Shown here piece by piece: positions 8,997 to 17,205 of a stretch of 64,000 bases of DNA; the stretch's first letter is position 1; every line of letters starts with the position of its first letter. Origin of the DNA: Winogradskya consettensis. Lineage in GTDB: Bacteria; Actinomycetota; Actinomycetes; Mycobacteriales; Micromonosporaceae. The position numbers were made by a program, and so were the translations under genes. The notes beneath the pieces were generated by a model. The model searched no databases. It was not told the DNA's origin and worked only from the letters and a program-made list of their open reading frames with translations. Location: contig NZ_BOQP01000030.1 in the NCBI RefSeq assembly GCF_018332715.1, forward strand, positions 231,174-295,173, given 5' to 3'.

Positions 8997-9742
8997 GTCG
9001 TCTCCTCCCCCAGGACGCGGCAGGCGTTGGCCCAGGTCACGGCGGTCAGGTCAGCCGGGGACAGACCGAGCGCCGCGATCTTGACCAGCTCCACCCGCGG
9101 TTCCTGCAACGGATGCTCGGTGCCGAACAGCACGCGCCGTACGCCGAACCCCTCGACCGCCGCGCGCGCCGTGACGGTGAGGCAGCCGGACAGCTCGGCC
9201 AGAACGTTCGGGACCGGGGCGAGCTCCGCCAGACCCGCGAGCTCCAGCCCGGTGTGACCGCAGTGTCCCCAGACGAACGTGACCCCGGGGTTCGCCCGGG
9301 CCAGCCGCGCAAGATCGGCGGGCCGCGCCCCGGCGTGAGCCAGCGTGACCACGTAGACCGGATGCCGCATCGCACCCGCGACGGCGATCAGTTCGTGCAC
9401 CGCCGGATCGTCCAGCCGGAACCCGTGCACGGCCGGTGAGATCTCCAACCCCCGGAAATTCCCCGCACCTTGTCGGTACGCGGCCACGTCGTGCACCGGA
9501 TCCGCGAAGAAGAACGGCAGCAGCCGCCCACCGGAGAGCGAACACTGCGCGAGCACGTCGTTGTTGTCGGCGCTCACCTCCGCGCGCCCACCCTCGGAGA
9601 TCTGCGTCGAGAGCCGGCCGAGCCCGATCAACCCGCCGGCCGACACCGCCGCGCGAGCGATGCCCGCCCCGTCCATGACGCTGAGCAGTACTTCAGCGGC
9701 GCGAGGGACGGGCGCGAGCCTGGCGTGGAAGTCGAAGATCAT
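8993..9742 (-). CDS. Amidohydrolase-2 family protein with altered metal ligands
   Basis: About 249 aa; start chosen at the ATG overlapping the upstream stop (ATGA 9739-9742); a start at 9754 is also open. The protein begins MIFDFHARL where ACMSD-like amidohydrolases have HxH, so the second metal histidine is Arg here. WGHCGH keeps a later His, and FGTEHPL replaces the usual FGTD/FGSD Asp with Glu. The fold is the TIM-barrel amidohydrolase (Amidohydro_2) that includes gamma-resorcylate decarboxylase and ACMSD. With the changed ligands it may be a non-hydrolytic decarboxylase, bind metal differently, or be non-catalytic. Its place between GriH- and PaaK-like genes links it to aminohydroxybenzoate metabolism. 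Confidence 0.8.
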   Translation of the reverse strand: MIFDFHARLAPVPRAAEVLLSVMDGAGIARAAVSAGGLIGLGRLSTQISEGGRAEVSADNNDVLAQCSLSGGRLLPFFFADPVHDVAAYRQGAGNFRGLEISPAVHGFRLDDPAVHELIAVAGAMRHPVYVVTLAHAGARPADLARLARANPGVTFVWGHCGHTGLELAGLAELAPVPNVLAELSGCLTVTARAAVEGFGVRRVLFGTEHPLQEPRVELVKIAALGLSPADLTAVTWANACRVLGEETT

Positions 9743-10902
9743 TGCTCGTAGCACAGTTCGTCGATGGGATAGCCCACGTGGCGTTCCCGGCCGGGCAGGT
9801 AGCCCAGCACCTCGTCGCCCGGGCGCAGCGACGTCGAGTTGTGCACCGTCGCGCCGGGGCCCAGCACCCGTACGTGCCAGTCGTCCTGCACGATCAGGTT
9901 GACCCGCTCACCCGTCGGCGCCACCGCGTCGATCGACAGCAACGGCCGCGTCTCGATCTTCACCCGCCCGACCGTGACCCGCCGCGTCCGCCCGTCCGCC
10001 CCGACCGCGAGGACCGTGCCACCGGCCGCCAGCTCGCTCAGGTAACGCGTGTGTTCGTGATCGGCGAGCGTGTACGACATGATCGCGCCCGCGTTCACGC
10101 GGAACGGACGGGTCGGCATGTAGGGCAGCGGGTGGGTCTCGCTGACGCACAACACCATGCCGCGGGACCGCGAACCGACCAGGATCCCCTCGTCCTGGCG
10201 CAGATAGGTGCACGTGTCGACGCACGCACGCTCACCCGTGCCGGCGTGCCGTACCCCGGTGACCGTGAGCGTGACCAGTTCCAGATCAGGTGACCGGTCG
10301 CGCACCACCTGCGCGAGCCTGGTCGCCTCTCCCGGCGCGGCTCCGGCGAGCATCACGCCGCCGGGTCCGTGCTCCAGCACGCTGAGATGCACGGCTGCGT
10401 CGTCCACGCCGTCCACGCGGGTGATGATCGTGCCCTCGGCGCCGTCCGCCGCGGCCAGGACGATCTCCATCGGGATGTTCGTGGGGTCGAGGAAGTGCAA
10501 CAGGACCACGGGGTCACGGCGTACGCTCTCGCACGCCGCCGCCAGGTCATCGGGGTCCCGCACGTCGTGCCGGCTCCCGAACCGCACTCCCGGGTGCCGC
10601 TCGGCGAGCACCGACGGCATCCCGTGCCGCCGCGGATCGACCAGCACCAGGTCCGCCACGCCGAAGTCGTCCGGCAACTCCTCCGGGACCAGGACCCTGG
10701 TCACCGACGGCGGCAGCGGTGCGAGATCGGCCGGATCAGCGGCCACGATCGCGTCGAATCCCTGGTGCAGGGCCTCCTCCCCCACCGCCTGCCGCCACTC
10801 ACCGAGCCCGCGCAGATCAAGCCAGCATTTCCTGTCCCCGCCGAAGTCGGTCCCCCCGGGCGAACCCGCAGCCGTCAGCTTGTTCTCGTCGATGACGGTC
10901 AT
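9739..10902 (-). CDS. griH-like: 3-amino-4-hydroxybenzoate synthase (GriH-type, DHQ synthase II family)
   Basis: 387 aa. The C-terminal half has the full signature of archaeal-type 3-dehydroquinate synthase II/GriH: RACVDTCTYLRQDEGILVGS, RPFRVNAGAIMSYTL, TRYLSELAAGG, VGRVKIETRPLL and RPGDEVLGYL. In Streptomyces griseus GriH turns the GriI product (2-amino-4,5-dihydroxy-6-oxo-heptanoate 7-phosphate) into 3-amino-4-hydroxybenzoate without the shikimate pathway. Bacteria using a normal shikimate pathway do not need this family for growth, so its presence beside a GriI homolog strongly indicates 3,4-AHBA production. Start ATG overlaps the GriI stop by 4 bp; a longer in-frame reading to 11316 only runs through the GriI gene. 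Confidence 0.92.
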   Translation of the reverse strand: MTVIDENKLTAAGSPGGTDFGGDRKCWLDLRGLGEWRQAVGEEALHQGFDAIVAADPADLAPLPPSVTRVLVPEELPDDFGVADLVLVDPRRHGMPSVLAERHPGVRFGSRHDVRDPDDLAAACESVRRDPVVLLHFLDPTNIPMEIVLAAADGAEGTIITRVDGVDDAAVHLSVLEHGPGGVMLAGAAPGEATRLAQVVRDRSPDLELVTLTVTGVRHAGTGERACVDTCTYLRQDEGILVGSRSRGMVLCVSETHPLPYMPTRPFRVNAGAIMSYTLADHEHTRYLSELAAGGTVLAVGADGRTRRVTVGRVKIETRPLLSIDAVAPTGERVNLIVQDDWHVRVLGPGATVHNSTSLRPGDEVLGYLPGRERHVGYPIDELCYEQ

Positions 10903-11735
10903 CGCGCCGCCACCGCCGTCCGATCGTGCACCAGGGTGGCGAGCTGCCGGACCATGGCGCCGGGGTCGGGAGCGGTGAACACCAGCCTGCCCGCCGCGAT
11001 CCCCCCGGCTCCGGCACGCACGGCACCGGCCAGAGCGGCCAGGACCTCGGCTGAGGCACCAGCCGCCGGGCCGCCAGCCGCCGGGCCGCCAGCCGCCGGG
11101 CCTCCCGCGAGTGGGCCTCCCGCGGCGAGGACGGGGATCGGGCAGTCGGTGAGGATCGGGGTGAGCTCGTCCGGCGTGGCGGGCAGGCTGGTCTTGACCA
11201 GGTCGGCGCCGAGCTCGGCCGCGACGGTCAGGGCCCGGGAGATCAGTTCCGGGGCGCGGCCGTCGATCATCTCCGGCCCGCGGACGTACATCATCGCCAG
11301 CAGCGGAACGCCCCACCGGTCGCAGTCCTCCGCGGTGAGAGCTAGATGCGCGATCTGCCGGCTCTCCGTGAGCGAGCTGACGTTGATGTGGACACTGACC
11401 GCTTCCGCTCCCAGCCGCAGCGCCTCCTCGACCGTGGCCACCGGGTACTTCGCGTCGGGGTCGGGTGCCAGGCCGGTGCTCGCGTTCAGGTGCAGCACGA
11501 GCGAGAGCCGCCGGAAACGCGCGGGATGCACCCGGCGGGCGGCTCCTTTGTGCAGGACAACCGCGTCGGCACCGTTGTCGGCCAGCTCGGCGACGAGATT
11601 GTCGAGGTCACCCCGGTGGTGCAGCGGCCCGCCGGCGATCGCGTGGTCGAGGGGCACCACGAGCAGCCCGGATCCGGGTTTCCGATACAGATGGCGCAGC
11701 CGTAACCGGCGGCCGAAGGTTCCGTTCTCCTCCAT
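10899..11735 (-). CDS. griI-like: 2-amino-4,5-dihydroxy-6-oxo-7-phosphonooxyheptanoate synthase (GriI-type aldolase)
   Basis: 278 aa, DhnA/FbaB class I aldolase fold related to archaeal ADH synthase and to GriI. Recognisable pieces are LLVVPLDHAIAGGP near the N-terminus, EAVSVHINV, YVRGPEMI and DLVKTSLP, whose Lys fits the Schiff-base residue. The expected reaction joins dihydroxyacetone phosphate and aspartate 4-semialdehyde. An odd pentapeptide repeat (GGPLA-GGPAA-GGPAA-GGPAA) has been inserted after VLAAGG, where family members go directly to the next helix. It is coded by a 15-nt tandem repeat at 11061-11120. First gene of the operon; AAAAGGGG about 10 nt before the ATG serves as ribosome site. 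Confidence 0.92.
   Translation of the reverse strand: MEENGTFGRRLRLRHLYRKPGSGLLVVPLDHAIAGGPLHHRGDLDNLVAELADNGADAVVLHKGAARRVHPARFRRLSLVLHLNASTGLAPDPDAKYPVATVEEALRLGAEAVSVHINVSSLTESRQIAHLALTAEDCDRWGVPLLAMMYVRGPEMIDGRAPELISRALTVAAELGADLVKTSLPATPDELTPILTDCPIPVLAAGGPLAGGPAAGGPAAGGPAAGASAEVLAALAGAVRAGAGGIAAGRLVFTAPDPGAMVRQLATLVHDRTAVAAR
11061..11120 (-). repeat. 15-nt tandem repeat inside the GriI-type gene
   Basis: Four 15-nt units (plus strand AGCCGCCGGGCCGCC twice exactly, a third with one change, a fourth more diverged). They are in frame and encode the GGPxA pentapeptide repeat in the aldolase. The most alike units are adjacent, which fits recent slippage expansion. Confidence 0.85.
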
Positions 11736-12552
11736 TGTCGTGACCCCTTTTCGAGTTCGTCACCGCCTCGACGGGCGGTGGTCGGCAGATCGGCGCGGCG
11801 GCTGCTCAGAGCCGATTCCGCGAGAGCGCCGTTGCATTTCGACGCTAGCCACGAAGGGCGCCGGGGCCTACTACTCGTATGGGTAGGTGCCGATTTCCGG
11901 CTGCCGGGGAATCGTCATCACCGGAACACCCCGAGGGCGCATCAGGAATGGTCATCACGCGATACACAGGCCAGCGGCCGTAGATTCCCGGCCGCCGGAA
12001 AAGGTCTCCCGCGGCGGTGCCGCCGGCTCGGCCGGGTTCACCCGGACAGCGGACGCCGCCGCCCGCGGAAGGGTAACGGTAGCGGTGAGCACCACCCTGG
12101 TGAACGGATGCGGAGCTGTGGCACGGCCCGGACAGAAACGAGCAACGTGAGCATGAAGCCGACGGTCACCCGAATGAGTGAATCCACGCGAGGCGTGTCA
12201 CGGACCACGACGATCGATGACGGCCGCGATCATGCCGGTTCCGGCGTTCCGTTCGCCGCGGTGAGTGATCGCGACGAGCCGGCCGGGCCGATCGTGTGCC
12301 GGAGCGCGCGGACCCCGCGAGCGCCTGGCACGACGGCGGTCCATGGATTGATCAGCTCTTATGTCCACTCAGGCCGGTGTACTGCGCGGCGCGCGCTGAC
12401 CCGGAACGGTCAGGCGCTGCCGTACCCGATGATCGATGACGCGGTGCCCGGATCACGGGCGGCCGGCCGTCCAGCGACAAGGTGCACCCAACAGTGCGGT
12501 GATACAAAAATCATCCACGTCGCTGTCCGGGCACTCCCGTGTCCGTCCGGTT
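11736..12552. promoter_or_regulatory. Divergent regulatory region between the AHBA operon and its LuxR gene
   Basis: About 800 bp without a credible gene. A 21-nt element at 11867-11887 has CCTAC/GTAGG arms around an 11-nt centre. On the minus strand a possible -10 (TAGCGT, 11842-11847) would put the transcription start near 11835 and the element centred close to -42, the usual place for an activator overlapping -35. This would give the operon a ~100-nt leader. A second inverted repeat (GGGCACTCC ... GGAGTGGCCC, 12531-12569) surrounds the proposed ATG of the LuxR gene. Both assignments are by eye. Confidence 0.4.
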
Positions 12553-15492
12553 ATGACAAGGAGTGGCCCACCGTCCGAACGGACCCCTGAATTGATCATC
12601 ACTTCCGGACACCACCGCCACAACGGCCGGCCCCGGCCCGAGCGGGCCGGACCTGCCCTGCCAGCCCGCCCCGACCGGCACGCCCAACCCGACCAGCCCA
12701 CTCAGCAAGCCCAGCCCAGGATCGACGAGCATGCCGGGGAGACCGTCCTGAACGAGCAGACGTTCGGCCGTAGCGACGAGATGGACACCATCCGCCGCGC
12801 CCTCGCCGGGACCGCGGCGGGTGAGGGTGGCTGCCTGGTCATGCTCGGGCCGGCCGGTGTGGGCAAGTCCCACCTGGTGCGGGCGGCGGTGCAGACCGCG
12901 ACCGAGCTCGGGCTGGCCGTGGCCGCACGGGAGGCGTTCAAGCTGGATTTGGCGGCGCCGCTCGTCACCCTGGCCGGGGCGCTGCGGGCGTGCACGCGCG
13001 AGGGTGAGCGTTTCTCCTGGCTGTTCGACGGTTCGCACCGGACCGAGCAGTACCGCACGATCGATCTGCTGCGGGCGTCCCTCGAGGATTTCGCCGCCGA
13101 GCGGCCGTTGCTGATCGTGGTGGACGACGCGCAGTGGATGGACGAGCTGAGCGCGCTCGCCGTGCGCGAGCTCGTTCCGGCCCTGGCCAGCTCGCCGGTG
13201 TGGTGGGTGTTCGCGGGGCGGCCGGAGCCGGTGGAGACGCCGGGGCTGCAGACGTTGAACTGGTTGATCCGCGGTGGCGCCGCGCCGATCCGGTTGAGCG
13301 TTCTGGAGGAGCCGGCGATCGCTGAGCTCAGCGCGGCGGTGGTCGGTGCGGAGGTCGACAACACCGTGCTGGCGCTGGCCAACGGCTGTGGCGGGAACCC
13401 GCTGCGGGTCGGGCAGCTGCTCCGGGCCCTGCGCGCCTCCCGGCAGCTCGTCATCACGGCGGGGACGGCGACCGTGATCGGCGGGGAGCTGCCGTCGAGC
13501 TTCGTCGACACGGTCCGGGAGGTGCTGGAGAGTCTCAGCGAGGGTACGCAGTGGCTGGTCAGGGCGTGTTCGGTGTTCACCCGCCCGTTCGGGGTCGAGG
13601 CCGCCACCCGGTTGACCGGGCACGGTCCCGCCGAGATGTACCGCCTGGTCGAGGAGGGCCTCACCGAGATCCTCACCGATGCCGGGGACGGGATCGCGTT
13701 CAGCCATGACCTGGTGCGCCAGGCGGTGTATTCGACGCTGCCCCGGACGTTGCGGGAGCGGCTGCACCGGGAGGCGGCGACGATCTCCCGGGACGAGGGG
13801 CTGCCCGCCATCGAGGTCGCCGAGCACCTGCTCAAGAGCGGTCGCGCCGGGACCACGGACGCTGTTGCCATGTTGCGGGCCGCAGCCCGCGAGGTGGCCG
13901 GTGCGGCTCCGGCGACAGCGGCGGATCTGATGCTGCACGCGCTCGAGGCGCTGCCCGCGCACGATCAGAACCGGACCGTGCTCATCGCCGAGGCGGTCGG
14001 CCTGCTCGCGTCGGCGGCGCGGGTCGATCAGGCCCGGCGGCTCGGCGAGGAGGCATTGGACGCCGGGCTGGATGCCGAGACCGAGGCCGAGCTGCTGCTC
14101 GGCCTGGCGGAGGCGTGCAAGCACGCAGGACAGAACAGGAGCGCCGTTGAGTACGCCGACCGCGGCCTGGGTCACGAGAAGATCGGCGACGCGACCCGGG
14201 CCCGGCTGTACGCGATCCGCGCCCACGCCCTGTTCTATGTGGACGATCTGGAGGGTGCCGACGCGTCCGGGGCCGACGCGCAGCGCCTCGGCATGGCGAG
14301 CAGCGAGTACGGCGCGGCGGTGTTCGGGGAGACCGCGCGCAGCCTCGTCGCTCAGGCGCAGGGTCGCATGGGTGCGGCGCTCGCGCACGCGAAGTCCGCG
14401 ACGAGCACGGCGGCGACGCGGGGCGGCCGTGCCCGGCACCGGCATCCGGCGATCTGGATGGGCAGCGCGCTGACGGCGTACGACCGGTTCGAGGAGGCGG
14501 GGCAGGTCCTCGGCCGGGGGCGCCGCGAGTCGGAGCGGCTCGGGACGTTGTGGGCGCAGCCGTTGTGGCACTACTACAACGCCAATCTTCTCGCCGCGCG
14601 CGGAGAGCTCGACGAGGCGACCGCGGAAGCCGATGCGGGGGTGGCGACGGCCGAGCAGCTCACGGCGTACCAACTGGTGGTGCCTCTGCTCGGGACCTTG
14701 ATCCGGCTGGCGGTGCTGCGCGGCGATCTGGAGGCGGCGAAGGCGCACCTGGCCCGGATGCACGAGCTGATGCGCACCGGGATCACCGCAACGCCCGAGG
14801 ATGTCGTCTGGCCGGAAGCGCTGCTGCTGCACGCCGAGGGACAGAGTGATGTGGCGTTCTCGCTGGCGGCGGGCTTCTACGGATCGCTGCCGGAGCGCCC
14901 GGCCCTGATCACGATGGACCCGACCGCCCCCGGCATCCTGGTCGGCATCGCGCTGGGGCAGGGCGACCGGGCCGCGGCCGGGCGGGTCGTGGCGGCGACC
15001 GAGGCGCTGGCGCGACGCAACCCGGAGTCGCATGCGGCCCACGGTGCCGCGGCCCACGCCGGCGGTCTGCTGCACGGCGATCCGGCGCGGTTGCGGCAAG
15101 CAGTGGACTGCTTCCGGCGTACACCCCGCAGATTGGCTCTTGCCTCTACTTTGGAAGATGCCGCACGGGCGGAGGACCGATCCGACTGGTACGCCGAGGC
15201 GCTCGGCATCGTGAGCGAATGCGGCGCGACCGGCGCGCAGCGACGCCTGCAACGGCAGCACGGCAGTGCGCCCCCGGCCGAGCCGAAGAGTGAGCTGCTC
15301 CCCGAGCTGTCACCCGCCGAACGCAAGGTCGCCCTGCTGGTCGCGGACGGCCTCACCAACCTGCAGGTGGCCGGCGAGCTGTACCTCTCACGGCACACCG
15401 TGGACAGCCACCTGCGGCACATCTTCGCCAAACTGGAGATCAAGCGCCGGATCGAGCTGGCGAAACGCGTCGAGCGGGAACGCGGCGGATAG
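12553..15492 (+). CDS. LuxR-family (LAL) transcriptional regulator
   Basis: About 979 aa if it starts at the ATG at 12553; the frame is open from 12436, and homology of LAL proteins begins only near NEQTFGRSDEMDTI (about 12750), so the true start is uncertain and the first ~65 residues look disordered. Walker A GPAGVGKSHL and Walker B LLIVVDDAQW are intact. A long TPR-like helical middle follows, then a C-terminal LuxR helix-turn-helix (ELSPAERKVALLVADGLTN ... LSRHTVDSHLRHIFAKLEI). Transcribed away from the aminohydroxybenzoate operon and toward a flavin monooxygenase, it is the best candidate for the cluster's pathway-specific activator (inference from position). Confidence 0.88.
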   Translation: MTRSGPPSERTPELIITSGHHRHNGRPRPERAGPALPARPDRHAQPDQPTQQAQPRIDEHAGETVLNEQTFGRSDEMDTIRRALAGTAAGEGGCLVMLGPAGVGKSHLVRAAVQTATELGLAVAAREAFKLDLAAPLVTLAGALRACTREGERFSWLFDGSHRTEQYRTIDLLRASLEDFAAERPLLIVVDDAQWMDELSALAVRELVPALASSPVWWVFAGRPEPVETPGLQTLNWLIRGGAAPIRLSVLEEPAIAELSAAVVGAEVDNTVLALANGCGGNPLRVGQLLRALRASRQLVITAGTATVIGGELPSSFVDTVREVLESLSEGTQWLVRACSVFTRPFGVEAATRLTGHGPAEMYRLVEEGLTEILTDAGDGIAFSHDLVRQAVYSTLPRTLRERLHREAATISRDEGLPAIEVAEHLLKSGRAGTTDAVAMLRAAAREVAGAAPATAADLMLHALEALPAHDQNRTVLIAEAVGLLASAARVDQARRLGEEALDAGLDAETEAELLLGLAEACKHAGQNRSAVEYADRGLGHEKIGDATRARLYAIRAHALFYVDDLEGADASGADAQRLGMASSEYGAAVFGETARSLVAQAQGRMGAALAHAKSATSTAATRGGRARHRHPAIWMGSALTAYDRFEEAGQVLGRGRRESERLGTLWAQPLWHYYNANLLAARGELDEATAEADAGVATAEQLTAYQLVVPLLGTLIRLAVLRGDLEAAKAHLARMHELMRTGITATPEDVVWPEALLLHAEGQSDVAFSLAAGFYGSLPERPALITMDPTAPGILVGIALGQGDRAAAGRVVAATEALARRNPESHAAHGAAAHAGGLLHGDPARLRQAVDCFRRTPRRLALASTLEDAARAEDRSDWYAEALGIVSECGATGAQRRLQRQHGSAPPAEPKSELLPELSPAERKVALLVADGLTNLQVAGELYLSRHTVDSHLRHIFAKLEIKRRIELAKRVERERGG

Positions 15493-15541
15493 GCCTTATC
15501 CCGTGGGTACGTGATGTACGCGCGACGGCGGTGGCCGCAGC

Positions 15542-17137
15542 ATGGGCCGTATGGTTGCGCTGCGTACTCCTGTTCTCATAGTCGGTGCCGGCGTGGCCGG
15601 TTCGGTGCTCGCGCTCGAGCTCGCTCATCACGGGGTGGCGAGCACGGTGGTCGAGCGGGCGTCCCGGCCCGCGCCGCACCGCGAACTCAATCTGGTCAGC
15701 GGCCGCAGCATGGAGCTGCTGCGGCGGCTGGGGCTGGCCGGGGACATCCGCCGGCACAGCATCGACCCGGACTGCACCGCCGAGGTGGTTTGGCTGCGCG
15801 GGCTGGAACAGCCACCCGTGCTGATGTCGACGCTGCCGTCGGTCAACCAGCTGCGGACCGCGTACGAAGCCGTCACGGACGGAACCGCGCCGATCGAGCC
15901 GTACGTGCTGTTACCGGCTGCGGAGCTGACCGGGCGGCTGCGCGACGCCGTCCGCGAGCATCCCCTCATCGATCTGCGGGAGGGCTGGACCTTCACGGAT
16001 CTGCGACCGGAGCAGGGCGGAGCGGTGGCCGTCCTGGTGGAAGCGGGTACGGGTGACCGGCACGTGGTCCAGGCGACCTATCTGGCCGGGTGCGACGGCG
16101 CGCAGAGCACGGTGCGGCGCTGTGTCGGTGTCGCGATGGAACACCTGGCCGCCCCCGTCCACCACTACACCGTCTACTTCCGCATCGACGGGATGGCGGG
16201 GCCGTCTGCGTCCCCGCTGACCATCATCACGGCGGGGCTGACCCTGACCTGGCGCCACGACGAGGATCTGTGGATCGGCCATCTGCCGCTGCCCGCCGAC
16301 GAGGTGACGATGGTCGACCCGATGGCGATGCTGAAGGGACGGCTGGGCGCGGTGGCGGACACGGCGGAGATCGTCGGGGTCACCCAGTCGGAGGAGGCGT
16401 TGCGGGTCGCCACGGCGTACCGGTGCGGACCGGTCTTCCTCGCGGGTGAGGCCGCCCACCGGTTCCGCCCACCAGGTGATGCCGTGGACACGTGCGTGGG
16501 TGACGCGGTCGACCTGGGCTGGAAACTCGCCGCCACGGTCAACGGCTGGGGCGGGCCCGCGCTGCTCGGCAGTTACGAGGACGAACGCCGCCGGCGGGCG
16601 CTGATCGACCGGGAGCTGGCGGCGCGGGCACTGGAGACGCGGAGCCGGTTCGGCCGGTTGACGGCCGCCGGTGCGAGCCGTGAGGTCCTCGCCGGGGTGC
16701 TCGGTCAGGAGCCACCCCAGCTGGATCTGAACGGCACGGCGTCGGGTGAAGGTGCGGGCAGTTCCGGCGTGGTCTGGCAGGAGACCGGAGCACCCGCGGC
16801 CGGGCAGGTGACCACCGCGCCGGGTGCCCGGCCGCCGGCACTGCGGATGGCCGACGGCGGCCAGCTCTTCGACCGGCTCGGCCCGCAGTTCACCCTGGTC
16901 GACCTCACGGACAAGGCGGACGGTACGCCGCTCGTGGCCGCCGCCACCGCCCGCGGCATCCCGATGAAGCACCTCACGATCACCGAGGCCGTGGTGCGGG
17001 CCCGCTGGGAGAGCGGTCTCGTGCTGGTGCGCCCCGACCAGCACGTGGCGTGGCGCTCCGGTGCCGTACCCACCGACTGGGAGGCCGTGCTGGACGTGGT
17101 CACGGGTCGCGCCGGTCAGGAACACGTGAACACGTGA
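15542..17137 (+). CDS. FAD-dependent monooxygenase (phenol hydroxylase/aromatic polyketide hydroxylase type)
   Basis: 531 aa. FAD-binding GAGVAGSVLALELAHHG, the DG motif LAGCDGAQSTVRR and a second FAD motif VFLAGEAAHRFRPPGDAV (Glu instead of the usual Asp). This is followed by DAVDLGWKLAA and a C-terminal thioredoxin-like domain ending in the VRPDQHVAWR signature of the TfdB/PgaE/Rox group. Likely an NAD(P)H-dependent hydroxylase of an aromatic small molecule. It lies 49 bp after the LuxR gene and could tailor the aminohydroxybenzoate product or act in antibiotic modification. Its last codons coincide with the CACGTG repeat in front of the next gene. An internal ATG at 15551 is an alternative start. 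Confidence 0.85.
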   Translation: MGRMVALRTPVLIVGAGVAGSVLALELAHHGVASTVVERASRPAPHRELNLVSGRSMELLRRLGLAGDIRRHSIDPDCTAEVVWLRGLEQPPVLMSTLPSVNQLRTAYEAVTDGTAPIEPYVLLPAAELTGRLRDAVREHPLIDLREGWTFTDLRPEQGGAVAVLVEAGTGDRHVVQATYLAGCDGAQSTVRRCVGVAMEHLAAPVHHYTVYFRIDGMAGPSASPLTIITAGLTLTWRHDEDLWIGHLPLPADEVTMVDPMAMLKGRLGAVADTAEIVGVTQSEEALRVATAYRCGPVFLAGEAAHRFRPPGDAVDTCVGDAVDLGWKLAATVNGWGGPALLGSYEDERRRRALIDRELAARALETRSRFGRLTAAGASREVLAGVLGQEPPQLDLNGTASGEGAGSSGVVWQETGAPAAGQVTTAPGARPPALRMADGGQLFDRLGPQFTLVDLTDKADGTPLVAAATARGIPMKHLTITEAVVRARWESGLVLVRPDQHVAWRSGAVPTDWEAVLDVVTGRAGQEHVNT

Positions 17138-17138
17138 T
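17121..17138. promoter_or_regulatory. CACGTG double site upstream of first TetR-like paralog
   Basis: AACACGTGAACACGTGAT: two CACGTG palindromes spaced 8 bp apart, overlapping the last codons and stop of the flavin monooxygenase and 68 bp before the ATG of the downstream gene. It differs in two bases from the element at 18014-18031 in front of the second paralog, so it is probably the operator that both regulators share. Confidence 0.6.
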
Positions 17139-17205
17139 GTCGATGCGACCCGGCGACGGCAACGCTCTACATCGGATCACGTCGAACCGAAAAGGACTCA
17201 CGCCG

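Noticed and set aside
12511..15261. 916-codon minus-strand frame over the LuxR gene
   Set aside because: Antisense shadow in very high GC DNA; Arg/Gly/Gln-rich composition, while the plus frame has clear Walker and HTH motifs.
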